Shown here piece by piece: positions 1 through 7,989 of a stretch of DNA of 64,000 nt (positions within the stretch are counted from its first letter, which is position 1; every line of letters starts with the position of its first letter). Under the pieces are notes generated by a model. That model saw only the letters and a list, made by a program, of their open reading frames with translations. It did not search any database and was not told where the DNA came from. The stretch covers positions 1 through 64,000 of the forward strand of contig CAMWVQ010000001.1 of assembly GCA_947177635.1 (NCBI GenBank). The letters run 5' to 3'. The stretch comes from an uncultured Porphyromonadaceae bacterium. Lineage in GTDB: Bacteria; Bacteroidota; Bacteroidia; Bacteroidales; Muribaculaceae. The translations under genes and the position numbers were made by a program.

Positions 1-55
1 GAGCGTCGGATTCATAACCCGGAGGTCCCGAGTTCAATTCTCGGTCCCGCTACCA
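1..55 (+). tRNA. tRNA-Met (CAT), 3' part
   Basis: The window opens inside a tRNA. The anticodon loop TTCATAA gives anticodon CAT. A 5-bp T-arm (CCGAG/CTCGG around TTCAATT), a 3' acceptor strand TCCCGCT and an encoded ACCA end follow. The D-arm and 5' acceptor strand lie outside the window. Elongator versus initiator type cannot be settled without the 5' half. Confidence 0.88.
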
Positions 56-59
56 TCGG

Positions 60-92
60 AAACGGTCATCCAATCGGATGACCGTTTCTTTT
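60..92 (+). terminator. Intrinsic terminator of the tRNA
   Basis: A 12-bp perfect stem (AAACGGTCATCC/GGATGACCGTTT) with an AATC loop is followed by TCTTTT, five bases after the tRNA CCA end. Confidence 0.8.
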
Positions 93-141
93 GTTGCCCC
101 GCAATGCCTCCCCTAAACTCCAGGTCGGCGCGACCGAACCA

Positions 142-183
142 AAACAACCCGGGCGACGTGTCGGTTCTGACACATCGCCCGGG
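142..183 (-). terminator. Terminator of the LRR protein gene
   Basis: A GC-rich inverted repeat (CCCGGGCGA-GTGTC arms, one mismatch, 6-base loop) lies about 45 bases past the stop of the minus-strand LRR gene. On the minus strand it is followed by TTGTTTT. Confidence 0.7.
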
Positions 184-228
184 CTTTATGTTGGACGGCA
201 AAGCTTTCATCAAGCCTGCCCTGGCAAA

Positions 229-2238
229 TCAGAGACGGATTTTGACCACTTCGTTGTCAGCCTTTACCACATAGATGCCGGCCGGAAGATTGTCTACAGC
301 CTTGGCAGGGCCGCTGTAGACCAGGGAGCCTGACACTGTGTAGACCGACAACTCGACAGCGTTGGTGACGTTAATCACCCCATCCTCGACAAAGATGGAA
401 GGAGTCTGCAAGTCTTCAGAAACCGTGGCGACAGATGCGAAGTCAAACGGGCGCATGTCAACAATCTTGTTCCAGCGGAAGTTGGCCTTATAGGCATCGA
501 AGCTTTCCTGGGGGACGTAGAGGGTTGCGGTTTCCCAGATTTCGCCGGGGAGGTAGCCGTTCATCTTGGGAGGCTCGGGAGCGGCGCAGTAGATGACCTT
601 TATATTGGACTCATATCCCATGTCGTAAATCATAAAGGTTCCTTCACCCAACTCCTTGAGATTGGGCCCCAGCCATACCTCCTCAACATTGAGACAGTCA
701 CGGAAAGCATATGACTCTATTTTCTCAGTACCTTCGCCGGTATTGATTCTCTTTATATGGGTGTTGCCGGCAAACGCGGCGAAATAGATATTCTTGACCG
801 TGGCGGGAACTGTGTAATCGGCAGCTTCCAACACAATCGGATACTTGATGAGCTGATCCATACTCTTTGTGAAGAGGATGTTGTCCTCCACGCAGAATGT
901 CTTGCTTTCGGGAGACACCGTCACCGATTCCAACGAGGGACACTCGGCAAAGATGTCTGAACCTATATATGTCACCGAAGCGGGGATATGAAGATTCTTG
1001 AGCTCATAGCACCTCTGGAAAATATTGTCACCCAGATACTCCATACCGTTGCCGAGGTCGATCTCCACAAGCGATTCATTGTCATAGAACACAAGGTCAC
1101 CGAGTTTGCGGGCGGTGTCGGGGAATTTGTAGGTCTTGGCGCCTGTACACATGGTAAATCCGCCTTCATCCACCTCTTCAAGCTGAGTATTGGAGAAATC
1201 GAAGACTGTGACGTGGTCGTTGGCCCAGAAACCATACTTTCCGATGGTCTTGAGAGTCGAAGGCGCCTTTACCTCGGTGAAAGTGTCCATATGGTCGAAG
1301 CAACAGGTGGCAACGTTCTCCACCCCTTCGGGGATGGTATAAGTGGCAGACCTGAGACCGATGGGATATTTCACTATGGTTTTCATATCTTTCGAGAAGA
1401 GTATGCCGTCGACTGAAGTATAATACTCGCTGGCGGGATCGACGGTGATGCTCTTGAGGCTGCTCATATTTATGAGAGCCCTGTCGAGGAAGGTATGCAA
1501 AGACGCCGGGAGGTGTAAAGTTTCCAGAGCGGAGCATCCGCTGAGAGCCAGACCGTTGATTTGCTCCAAGGAATTGCCGAGCGTCAGCTCTGTAAGGCCG
1601 GTACAACTTATGAAGCAGTTGGCGGGAAGAGTCTTGACCCCATCCCCGATGACAGCACTCTGGAGAGTGGAAACAGATGCCATGAAGTTCATCCCCATAA
1701 GGGTGACGGAGTTAGGCACAACAATGTGCTCGATGGATGTGCCGACAAAGCACTCGTTGCCAATGGTGGTTACCCCTTCGGGGATTTCTATGGATGTGAT
1801 GTTTTCGCATCGGGTGAATGCGCTGTTGCCTATGAACTTACAGCCTGACGGGATGGTGATTGAGGCAATCTTGGAACCGGCAAAGGCGTTCGCGTTGATT
1901 GACTCTATTGTTTCGGGGAGATTGACTGCCGCAAGATTGGCGTCGGCACCGGAAGGCACCATAAAAGTAAAGTCACCGATGGTGGTGACCGTGTAGGTCT
2001 CTCCATCATAAGTAACGGTCGGGGGAACAGTCACCTCTCCGGTGTACTTTGCCACCGCATTCCCCTCTTCATCCTTGAACCCGAGCGGGAAAGTGGTCAT
2101 AACCGTCTTGGCCTCTGCGTCAAGCACTTGAAAAACCATCCCCTCATAGAGGAACTTCGTAATCTCGGCGGCCGAAACCGGAAGCAAACCGGCGATACAG
2201 AACATGGCAGCCATCAGAAAGCGTAGCGATTTCTTCAT
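229..2238 (-). CDS. Secreted BspA-type leucine-rich-repeat protein with T9SS-like C-terminal tail
   Basis: 669 aa. A signal peptide covers about residues 1-23, ending at VSAAE. Most of the chain (about 75-590) is LRR_5 (BspA-like) repeats with recurrent phrases such as ITIPSG, IEIPEGVTTIG and LHIPASVTYIG. The last 70 residues look like a type IX secretion sorting domain: VYTVSGSLVYSG, then LPAGIYVVKADNE and a basic end. BspA-like repeats in Bacteroidetes are often surface adhesins or host- or matrix-binding proteins; the ligand here is unknown. It is transcribed alone, divergent from the Crp-like gene. Surface export through T9SS is inferred from the tail only. Confidence 0.87.
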   Translation of the reverse strand: MKKSLRFLMAAMFCIAGLLPVSAAEITKFLYEGMVFQVLDAEAKTVMTTFPLGFKDEEGNAVAKYTGEVTVPPTVTYDGETYTVTTIGDFTFMVPSGADANLAAVNLPETIESINANAFAGSKIASITIPSGCKFIGNSAFTRCENITSIEIPEGVTTIGNECFVGTSIEHIVVPNSVTLMGMNFMASVSTLQSAVIGDGVKTLPANCFISCTGLTELTLGNSLEQINGLALSGCSALETLHLPASLHTFLDRALINMSSLKSITVDPASEYYTSVDGILFSKDMKTIVKYPIGLRSATYTIPEGVENVATCCFDHMDTFTEVKAPSTLKTIGKYGFWANDHVTVFDFSNTQLEEVDEGGFTMCTGAKTYKFPDTARKLGDLVFYDNESLVEIDLGNGMEYLGDNIFQRCYELKNLHIPASVTYIGSDIFAECPSLESVTVSPESKTFCVEDNILFTKSMDQLIKYPIVLEAADYTVPATVKNIYFAAFAGNTHIKRINTGEGTEKIESYAFRDCLNVEEVWLGPNLKELGEGTFMIYDMGYESNIKVIYCAAPEPPKMNGYLPGEIWETATLYVPQESFDAYKANFRWNKIVDMRPFDFASVATVSEDLQTPSIFVEDGVINVTNAVELSVYTVSGSLVYSGPAKAVDNLPAGIYVVKADNEVVKIRL

Positions 2239-2284
2239 AATTAAACAATTTAGTGATTGAAAAATGGGGTAAATCCTACAATGG

Positions 2285-2316
2285 CAAATTTACGGTTTCA
2301 AAAAAATCAAAGCAAT
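2285..2316 (-). promoter_or_regulatory. Bacteroidetes-type promoter for the LRR gene
   Basis: On the minus strand, ATTG, then 20 bases, then TAAATTTG matches the -33/-7 consensus (TTTG-N20-TAnnTTTG). The expected transcription start is about 40 bases before the ATG at 2238. Confidence 0.6.
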
Positions 2317-2383
2317 ACTTTTTTTTATTTCAAATTCAGAATAATTTTTTTTGCTGAAAACTGGAATGCCGGTATATTATTTG

Positions 2384-2391
2384 TATATTTG
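2384..2391 (+). promoter_or_regulatory. -7 element for the Crp-like gene (near-leaderless)
   Basis: TATATTTG is an exact TAnnTTTG match and ends only 8 bases before the ATG at 2400. The -33 region is weak (ACTG at the right spacing). If used, the mRNA would be leaderless or nearly so, unless translation starts at the in-frame ATG at 2436. Confidence 0.5.
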
Positions 2392-2399
2392 CAACTATT

Positions 2400-3017
2400 A
2401 TGCAAGAAGCTAAGAAACAGCGATTCTACGAAATAATGCGGGCTTACCATTGCCTCAGCGACGAATGTGTGGAAGCCTTGGTTGCCATATCGCGTTACGA
2501 TGAGTTTCTGAAAGGTGACACGATAGTGGCCCAAGGAAAACCGTGTGGAAATATATTCGTGATAGATAGCGGCATCACGCGGGTCTGCTTCCGCAAAGGG
2601 AAGAGGGAGGATACGCTCTGTTTCGGAAACGGAGGCGACATTTTTTTCTCATTTCACGACTGGTATGGCGACGAACCTCCGGCTTTTGCCCTGGAAGCGG
2701 TGGACTACAAGGTAAGCGGATGGTGGATTTCCATTCAGAAATTCAAGAACCTTGAAGAACGCTATCCCGAGCTTTACAAATGGATGCAGCTTTTGCTCGT
2801 AGAGCAATTTTACAGTATCGAGATTCTGTATCGCAAGCTCGCCATGTCCACCCCCCTGGAAAAATTCGACAACTTCTGGAACTTCCTGGCCCCCAACCTG
2901 CGCCACAATCCGCCCAAGTCGCTCACGCGCACCCTCCCGCTGAAATTCCTGGCCCAGTATCTCGGCATGACTCCGCAGACTTTGTCAAAAATCCGCCGCA
3001 AATTCGTAGGCCGCTGA
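2400..3017 (+). CDS. Crp/Fnr-family transcriptional regulator
   Basis: 205 aa. Residues about 18-125 form a cyclic-nucleotide-binding-type beta barrel (FLKGDTIVAQGKPCGNIFVI). A long helix follows, then a C-terminal helix-turn-helix (LKFLAQYLGMTPQTLSKIRR, about 181-200). This is the usual layout of the many Bacteroidetes Crp-like proteins whose ligand is mostly unknown. There is no Cys cluster of the FNR type, so oxygen sensing through an Fe-S centre is not supported. It lies directly upstream of ispD, which has its own promoter-like elements, so the two need not be co-regulated. Confidence 0.85.
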   Translation: MQEAKKQRFYEIMRAYHCLSDECVEALVAISRYDEFLKGDTIVAQGKPCGNIFVIDSGITRVCFRKGKREDTLCFGNGGDIFFSFHDWYGDEPPAFALEAVDYKVSGWWISIQKFKNLEERYPELYKWMQLLLVEQFYSIEILYRKLAMSTPLEKFDNFWNFLAPNLRHNPPKSLTRTLPLKFLAQYLGMTPQTLSKIRRKFVGR

Positions 3018-3048
3018 ATGGGCCACGACTCAGACCATTGGCAGATTA

Positions 3049-3082
3049 TTTGGCGATTTTTCGTATCTTTGCCATATATTTG
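3049..3082 (+). promoter_or_regulatory. Probable promoter for ispD-recG
   Basis: Two overlapping -7 candidates, TATCTTTG (3064-3071) and TATATTTG (3075-3082), lie just before the ispD ATG at 3092. TTTG at 3049 sits 22 bases before the second one. Confidence 0.45.
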
Positions 3083-3091
3083 CGATAACAA

Positions 3092-3790
3092 ATGGCTTTA
3101 TTCGACACATATATAATAATAGTAGCCGCAGGAAGCGGGAGCCGGTTCGGTTCCGAGATTCCCAAACAGTTCTGCCTTCTCGACGGGAAACCGGTGGTGA
3201 TGCATGCCATCGAACGGCTTCTCACGGCGGTACCGGGAGCCACACCCATACTCGTCATCTCCCCATCCGAGCAATCCCGCTGGGAGAAACTATGTGAAGA
3301 CCACCACTTCACCTCCCCTGTCGTCGTCCATGGAGGAGCTACACGATGGGAATCTGTGAAAAACGGCCTCGCCGCGATTCCAGCCGACTCACGTCCCAAC
3401 TCCATTGTCCTCATCCACGACGGGGCGCGCCCCCTTGTCGACACCCCCACCGTAAAACGCGTGTGTGCCGCGGCGGTCAACACCGACGGGGCAATCCCGG
3501 CCATACCGGTCAGCGACTCCCTGCGCCAGCTCGACCGCGACGGCGTAAGCTCCTCGCCGGCAGACCGGAGCGGATTCCGTGCCGTCCAGACTCCCCAGGG
3601 ATTCATTCTATGGAGGCTGAGGGAAGCCTATTCCCTACCCTACCAGGAGTCATTCACCGACGATGCGTCAGTGATGGCCGAGGCCGGATTCGAAAACATA
3701 TTCCTCGTCGAGGGAAATCCCGACAACATCAAAATCACCAACCCGAGAGATATCCTTATCGCCGAGGCAATCCTGGCCGCCGGCGAATAA
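3092..3790 (+). CDS. ispD: 2-C-methyl-D-erythritol 4-phosphate cytidylyltransferase
   Basis: 232 aa, normal family length. It transfers CMP from CTP to methylerythritol phosphate in the MEP route to isoprenoid precursors (cytosol). The nucleotide-binding start AAGSGSRFGSEIPKQF, the HDGARPLVD motif near residue 110 and the late TDDASVMAE motif are all present. It precedes recG by 51 bases in what appears to be one transcript; no functional link between the two is evident. Confidence 0.95.
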   Translation: MALFDTYIIIVAAGSGSRFGSEIPKQFCLLDGKPVVMHAIERLLTAVPGATPILVISPSEQSRWEKLCEDHHFTSPVVVHGGATRWESVKNGLAAIPADSRPNSIVLIHDGARPLVDTPTVKRVCAAAVNTDGAIPAIPVSDSLRQLDRDGVSSSPADRSGFRAVQTPQGFILWRLREAYSLPYQESFTDDASVMAEAGFENIFLVEGNPDNIKITNPRDILIAEAILAAGE

Positions 3791-3841
3791 GACACAACCA
3801 ACACGCCCCCTGGAAACCATCGCCGGGAAAATGTTTCACCA

Positions 3842-5932
3842 ATGCCATCTCCACGAGAATTCGACATAAAATACATCAAGGGAATAGGCCCTGTCAAGGC
3901 CAAACTTCTTGAGGAGGAACTGGGGATAAAGTCGCTCCACGACCTGGTGCGCCATTTCCCCACCCATTATGTCGACCGCTCCAAAATCTACCCCGTCAGG
4001 TCGTTCCGCGACGAGATGCCTTACATCCAGGTCAAAGGACGCTTCGTCAGCTTCACGATTCACGGCGAAGGGGCGAAACGACGGCTGACCGGATTGTTCA
4101 CCGACGGCACGGCCACGATGGAGGTGGTATGGTTCCAGCGCATAAAGGCGTTGCAGGAAGCATACCACACCGGTTCGGAATATATCCTCTTCGGGAAACC
4201 CCGCGAATTCAACGGACGCTGGAGCATGACCCACCCCGAGGTCGACCTGCCCGACTCGGCCACTGCCTCACAAGGGCTGCGTGGCGTCTACCCCCTCACC
4301 GAGAAGCTGCGCAACCGGGGAGTCACCTCCAGGATGATTTTCCAGTGGGTCAGCAACGCCCTCGCCTCGGTAAGACATTTCGAGGAAAACCTACCTGCCG
4401 AGGTGCTCGCCCAACACCATCTTCCCGACGCAGACGCGTCACTGCGGGCCATACACAATCCGCGCAACCACGACGAGCTCAACCGCGCCCGCCTGCGCCT
4501 CAAATTCGAGGAACTCTTCTACCTCCAGCTCAACATACGCCGGTATGCCGCCAAGCGCTCCGCCGCCGTGCAGGGACGTCCGTTTCCCCGTATCGGAATG
4601 TTTTTCAACAACTTCTACTCGCAGGTGCTACCCTTCCCCCTCACCGGAGCACAGAAACGCGTGCTGAAGGAAATCCGTGCGGATGTAGGCTCCGGGCGCC
4701 AGATGAACCGCCTGGTGCAGGGTGATGTCGGGTCAGGAAAGACTATCGTGGCGCTGATGGCAATGCTGATGGCCCTTGACAACGGCACCCAGGCATGCAT
4801 GATGGCCCCCACCGAAATCCTCGCCACACAACACTATGAGTCACTGCGAGGCATGGCCGCGCAGCTCGGCGTGAACGTCAGGCTGCTCACCGGCTCCACC
4901 AGGAAAAAGGAACGAGAGGAAATCTCGGCCGGACTCGCCGACGGCTCGCTCCACATACTGGTCGGCACCCACGCCGTCATCGAGGAGAATGTCAGGTTCC
5001 GCGACCTCGGCCTGGCCGTCATCGACGAGCAGCACCGGTTCGGAGTGGCGCAGCGGGCGAGGCTCTGGGGGAAAAACGTCATCGCCCCTCACGTGCTGGT
5101 GATGACCGCCACCCCCATACCCCGCACACTGGCGATGACTCTCTACGGCGACCTTGATGTCTCGGTGATAGACGAGCTCCCTCCGGGCCGTAAACCAATC
5201 ACCACCCTGCTGCGCTTCGACGACCAGCGGCAACAGGTCTACCGCTCCATCGGGCGGCAGCTCGCACAGGGAAGACAGGTCTACATCGTGTATCCCCTCA
5301 TACTCGAGAATGAGAAACTCGACCTCAAATGCCTTGAGGAGGGTTACGAGCTTATCCGGGAAACGTTCCCTTCATACAACGTGGTCTACATCCACGGCAA
5401 GATGAAACCGAAGGAGAAAGACCACCAGATGAAACTGTTCGTCGAGAACAAGGCGCAGATAATGGTGGCCACCACTGTGATAGAGGTCGGAGTGAATGTC
5501 CCCAACGCCTCGGTAATGGTCATCGAGAACGCCGAACGCTTCGGCCTGTCGCAGCTCCACCAGCTCCGCGGACGAGTCGGCCGTGGGGCTGACCAGAGTT
5601 TCTGCGTGCTGATGTCAAAAAGGAAAATCGCCGGCGACACCCGCAAACGCCTCGAACTGATGACCACCACCACCGACGGCTTCCTGATTGCCGAAGCCGA
5701 CCTCAAGACCAGGGGACCCGGCGACCTGGAGGGCACGATGCAGAGTGGTATGCCCATGGAGCTGCATGTGGCCAACCTCGCCACTGACGGCCAGATTGTC
5801 CAGATAGCACGCGACTCGGTCGACGCCCTCCTGGAATCCGACCCGGGCCTATCCGCCCCGGGCCACGGCATGCTGCTCCCCGAGCTTTCAAGGCTCTTTT
5901 CCCGCAAGTCTGACATGAGCCGCATCTCCTGA
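3842..5932 (+). CDS. recG: ATP-dependent DNA helicase RecG
   Basis: 696 aa, full length. RecG remodels stalled replication forks and branch-migrates Holliday junctions. Visible parts: N-terminal wedge with helix-hairpin-helix-like KYIKGIGPVKAKLLEEELG and an OB fold (about 60-150); Walker A GDVGSGKT near residue 295; DEQHRFG DEAH-like box; MTATPIPRTL motif III; C-terminal helicase lobe with QLRGRVGRG. It follows ispD closely and is followed by a 315-base gap before ndk. Confidence 0.95.
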   Translation: MPSPREFDIKYIKGIGPVKAKLLEEELGIKSLHDLVRHFPTHYVDRSKIYPVRSFRDEMPYIQVKGRFVSFTIHGEGAKRRLTGLFTDGTATMEVVWFQRIKALQEAYHTGSEYILFGKPREFNGRWSMTHPEVDLPDSATASQGLRGVYPLTEKLRNRGVTSRMIFQWVSNALASVRHFEENLPAEVLAQHHLPDADASLRAIHNPRNHDELNRARLRLKFEELFYLQLNIRRYAAKRSAAVQGRPFPRIGMFFNNFYSQVLPFPLTGAQKRVLKEIRADVGSGRQMNRLVQGDVGSGKTIVALMAMLMALDNGTQACMMAPTEILATQHYESLRGMAAQLGVNVRLLTGSTRKKEREEISAGLADGSLHILVGTHAVIEENVRFRDLGLAVIDEQHRFGVAQRARLWGKNVIAPHVLVMTATPIPRTLAMTLYGDLDVSVIDELPPGRKPITTLLRFDDQRQQVYRSIGRQLAQGRQVYIVYPLILENEKLDLKCLEEGYELIRETFPSYNVVYIHGKMKPKEKDHQMKLFVENKAQIMVATTVIEVGVNVPNASVMVIENAERFGLSQLHQLRGRVGRGADQSFCVLMSKRKIAGDTRKRLELMTTTTDGFLIAEADLKTRGPGDLEGTMQSGMPMELHVANLATDGQIVQIARDSVDALLESDPGLSAPGHGMLLPELSRLFSRKSDMSRIS

Positions 5933-6151
5933 AAGACATTCCAATACAAATCCATCAGCTTCAACAGGTTGCACATTCACAGGCAGGAGTGTGCAATCCT
6001 ACGCGGCCGCAAACCATTCAAAACATTATCAATAAAGCCGTTGTTTAAAAACATGCTGTAAAACACATTTTTGCAACTAACTGTCTATTAAATGTTTAAA
6101 GGCCGTAATCCGGTAAAAGCAAGGCGATTAAACTATTTTAATACGGAAATT

Positions 6152-6183
6152 TTTCCCGAAAAGCGTTATTTTTAGTAACTTTG
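6152..6183 (+). promoter_or_regulatory. Promoter for ndk
   Basis: TTTC, 20 bases, then TAACTTTG (6176-6183) matches the Bacteroidetes promoter. It would give a leader of about 58 bases that begins just before the hairpin at 6196. Confidence 0.6.
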
Positions 6184-6195
6184 GGAAGACAAAAT

Positions 6196-6221
6196 AACCC
6201 GCGTCGCGGGTTTATTGTTTC
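6196..6221 (+). promoter_or_regulatory. Leader hairpin with T-rich tail upstream of ndk
   Basis: AACCCGC-GTC-GCGGGTT followed by TTATTGTTT lies within a few bases of the predicted transcription start. It could protect the 5' end of the mRNA or act as an early terminator; the sequence does not decide. Confidence 0.35.
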
Positions 6222-6247
6222 AAAACAGACACCTAACATATCGCCCT

Positions 6248-6715
6248 ATGCAGACCACCCTTGTCATCATCAAACCCTCGGGAATCCAAAGAGGTATAGC
6301 AGGAGAGGTTATCTCCCGTTTTGAGAAAAAAGGATTGATTATCGCCGGTATGAAGATGATGGAGCTTTCGGAGCAGATTCTCCGCGAGCACTACGCCCAT
6401 CTTGTAGACCGCCCCTTCTTCCCCTCCCTCCTCAGGTCGATGATGGCAACCCCTGTGGTTGTGATGGCGCTCAAAGGTGTTGACGCGGTAGAAGTAGTAA
6501 GAGGTATGACCGGCGCGACAAACGCCCGCAAAGCCGTCCCCGGAACAATCCGTGGCGATTTTGCCATGAGCGGACAAGAAAACATCGTCCACGCGTCAGA
6601 CTCCCCCGAAAACGCAGCAATCGAGATTGCCCGTTTCTTCAAAGCCGGGGAAGTTTTCGACTACTCCCTCTCCTTGCTCTCCTCTATCTACTGCTCTGAT
6701 GATTTAAACGCTTAA
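6248..6715 (+). CDS. ndk: Nucleoside diphosphate kinase
   Basis: 155 aa from the ATG at 6248. The track's longer start adds 11 residues that Ndk proteins lack, and the conserved TTLVIIKPSG begins right after this Met. It moves the gamma-phosphate from NTPs to NDPs through a phospho-histidine, here H115 in NIVHASDS. Other family motifs: EHYAHLVDRPFF, GATNARKAVPGTIRGDF. Cytosolic. It lies 27 bases upstream of the M23 peptidase gene, so the two may share a transcript. Confidence 0.95.
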   Translation: MQTTLVIIKPSGIQRGIAGEVISRFEKKGLIIAGMKMMELSEQILREHYAHLVDRPFFPSLLRSMMATPVVVMALKGVDAVEVVRGMTGATNARKAVPGTIRGDFAMSGQENIVHASDSPENAAIEIARFFKAGEVFDYSLSLLSSIYCSDDLNA

Positions 6716-6742
6716 AACCTCTCTCAACACTGTAAACAGGAA

Positions 6743-7726
6743 ATGCTTTTTTGTAAACTCGACAAATTTGTAATACTGGCCGCGACGGCCCTCCTGGCGT
6801 TTTCGAGCAACGCCCAGTCGTTCAAACTCCCCAAAGCCCACAATGCCGAGCATCAGGGCCTTATCGCAAAGCAGGAGAACATCGGCAACCAGATCTCCGT
6901 CGAGGAGACCAAAGCCTTTGTCGACAACCTCTTCAAAGAGGAGGAGGAACCCGAACTCGACATCTACACCGAGGGCTGGGAGTCGAAGCGCGTGAACGCA
7001 TACGTCGGGATGGATGTGCCTGACACAAAGGTGATTGATGTCAGCAACTTCGCTATGCCAACCCCCGGATATGTGACCTCCCCCTACGGTTACCGTCCCC
7101 GCTTCAGGCGCGTACACAAAGGCATCGACCTCAAACTCCAGACCGGCGACACAGTCCGCGCAGCTTTCGACGGCCGTGTAAGGCTCACCAACTTCGAGCG
7201 CAAAGGATATGGCTACTATGTGATTGTGCGCCACCCCAACGGCCTTGAAACCGTTTACGGCCACCTCTCCAAGTTCCTTGTAAAGCCTGACCAGTATGTG
7301 AAGGCCGGCGAGCCCATCGCCCTTGGCGGAAACACTGGCCGCAGCTTCGGAAGCCACCTCCACTTCGAGACCCGTTACATGGGCTACCCCATCAACCCGG
7401 CTGCCATCTTCGATTTCGCCAACCAGACAGTCCACACCGACGAATACACATTCGACAAGCAGACATACACCCAGCCCCGCAACTTCGACCCGGGAGCCAA
7501 CCAAGAGTATGCCCGGCAGTATCTCGCCTCCAATCCCCCCAAGGCCTCCTCTGCCTCCAAGTCAAACGCCTCCAAGTCAAAGGCTAAAACATACACAGTC
7601 AAGCGGGGCGACTCCCTCAGCCGCATAGCTTCGCGCAATGGTGTCACCGTGCGCCAGCTCTGCAAGCTCAACGGTCTGTCAACCAAAGCCAAGCTCACCC
7701 CCGGCACCAAACTGCGCCTGCGCTAA
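6743..7726 (+). CDS. Secreted M23 metallo-endopeptidase with C-terminal LysM
   Basis: 327 aa. Signal peptide about 1-24 (ends SSNAQS). The M23/LytM domain (about 105-225) carries the zinc ligands in HKGIDL and HLHFE, so it is likely active, not an EnvC-type degenerate form. An Ala/Ser/Lys-rich linker with repeated SKSNASKSK leads to one LysM domain (about 282-327: YTVKRGDSLSRIASRNGVTV), which binds peptidoglycan. It probably cleaves peptide cross-bridges in the periplasm during growth or division. A strong terminator follows. Confidence 0.92.
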   Translation: MLFCKLDKFVILAATALLAFSSNAQSFKLPKAHNAEHQGLIAKQENIGNQISVEETKAFVDNLFKEEEEPELDIYTEGWESKRVNAYVGMDVPDTKVIDVSNFAMPTPGYVTSPYGYRPRFRRVHKGIDLKLQTGDTVRAAFDGRVRLTNFERKGYGYYVIVRHPNGLETVYGHLSKFLVKPDQYVKAGEPIALGGNTGRSFGSHLHFETRYMGYPINPAAIFDFANQTVHTDEYTFDKQTYTQPRNFDPGANQEYARQYLASNPPKASSASKSNASKSKAKTYTVKRGDSLSRIASRNGVTVRQLCKLNGLSTKAKLTPGTKLRLR

Positions 7727-7784
7727 CCAAAAACGCCCCAATCAAGGCCGAGGCCTTCAGAAAAGACAAACAAACGGACATAAG

Positions 7785-7834
7785 AAAGTCGGTGTGTCAA
7801 CAAAAGATAAATGTTGACACACCGACTTTACTTT
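7785..7834. terminator. Bidirectional terminator
   Basis: A 17-bp perfect stem (AAAGTCGGTGTGTCAAC and its complement) with an 11-base loop is flanked by A- and T-rich tails. It sits between the M23 gene (+) and the DUF5686 gene (-) and can serve both. Confidence 0.85.
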
Positions 7835-7989
7835 ATACAAATTAATCAGGGAACAACACGGATTGCCGGAAATCCATCCCCCTGGACGATTCAGGAATAA
7901 CTCTTGAATCCGCCATTTCTTGTCGGCAATAAATTAGACATACCTGTCTTTATGCCGCTTATGCAGCCTCCGCTTCTTTGTGGAGATTG

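Larger units (their letters stand above)
5933..6247. other. Intergenic region between recG and ndk
   Basis: This 315-base, AT-rich stretch has no convincing ORF. It holds a 7-bp inverted repeat (TTGCACA/TGTGCAA, 5969-5996) without a T-run, so it is a poor terminator. Near the right end are the ndk promoter and a small leader hairpin. Nothing else was recognised. Confidence 0.6.

Noticed and set aside
5969-5996. Inverted repeat after recG as a terminator
   Set aside because: Only 7 bp with a 14-base loop and no T-run.
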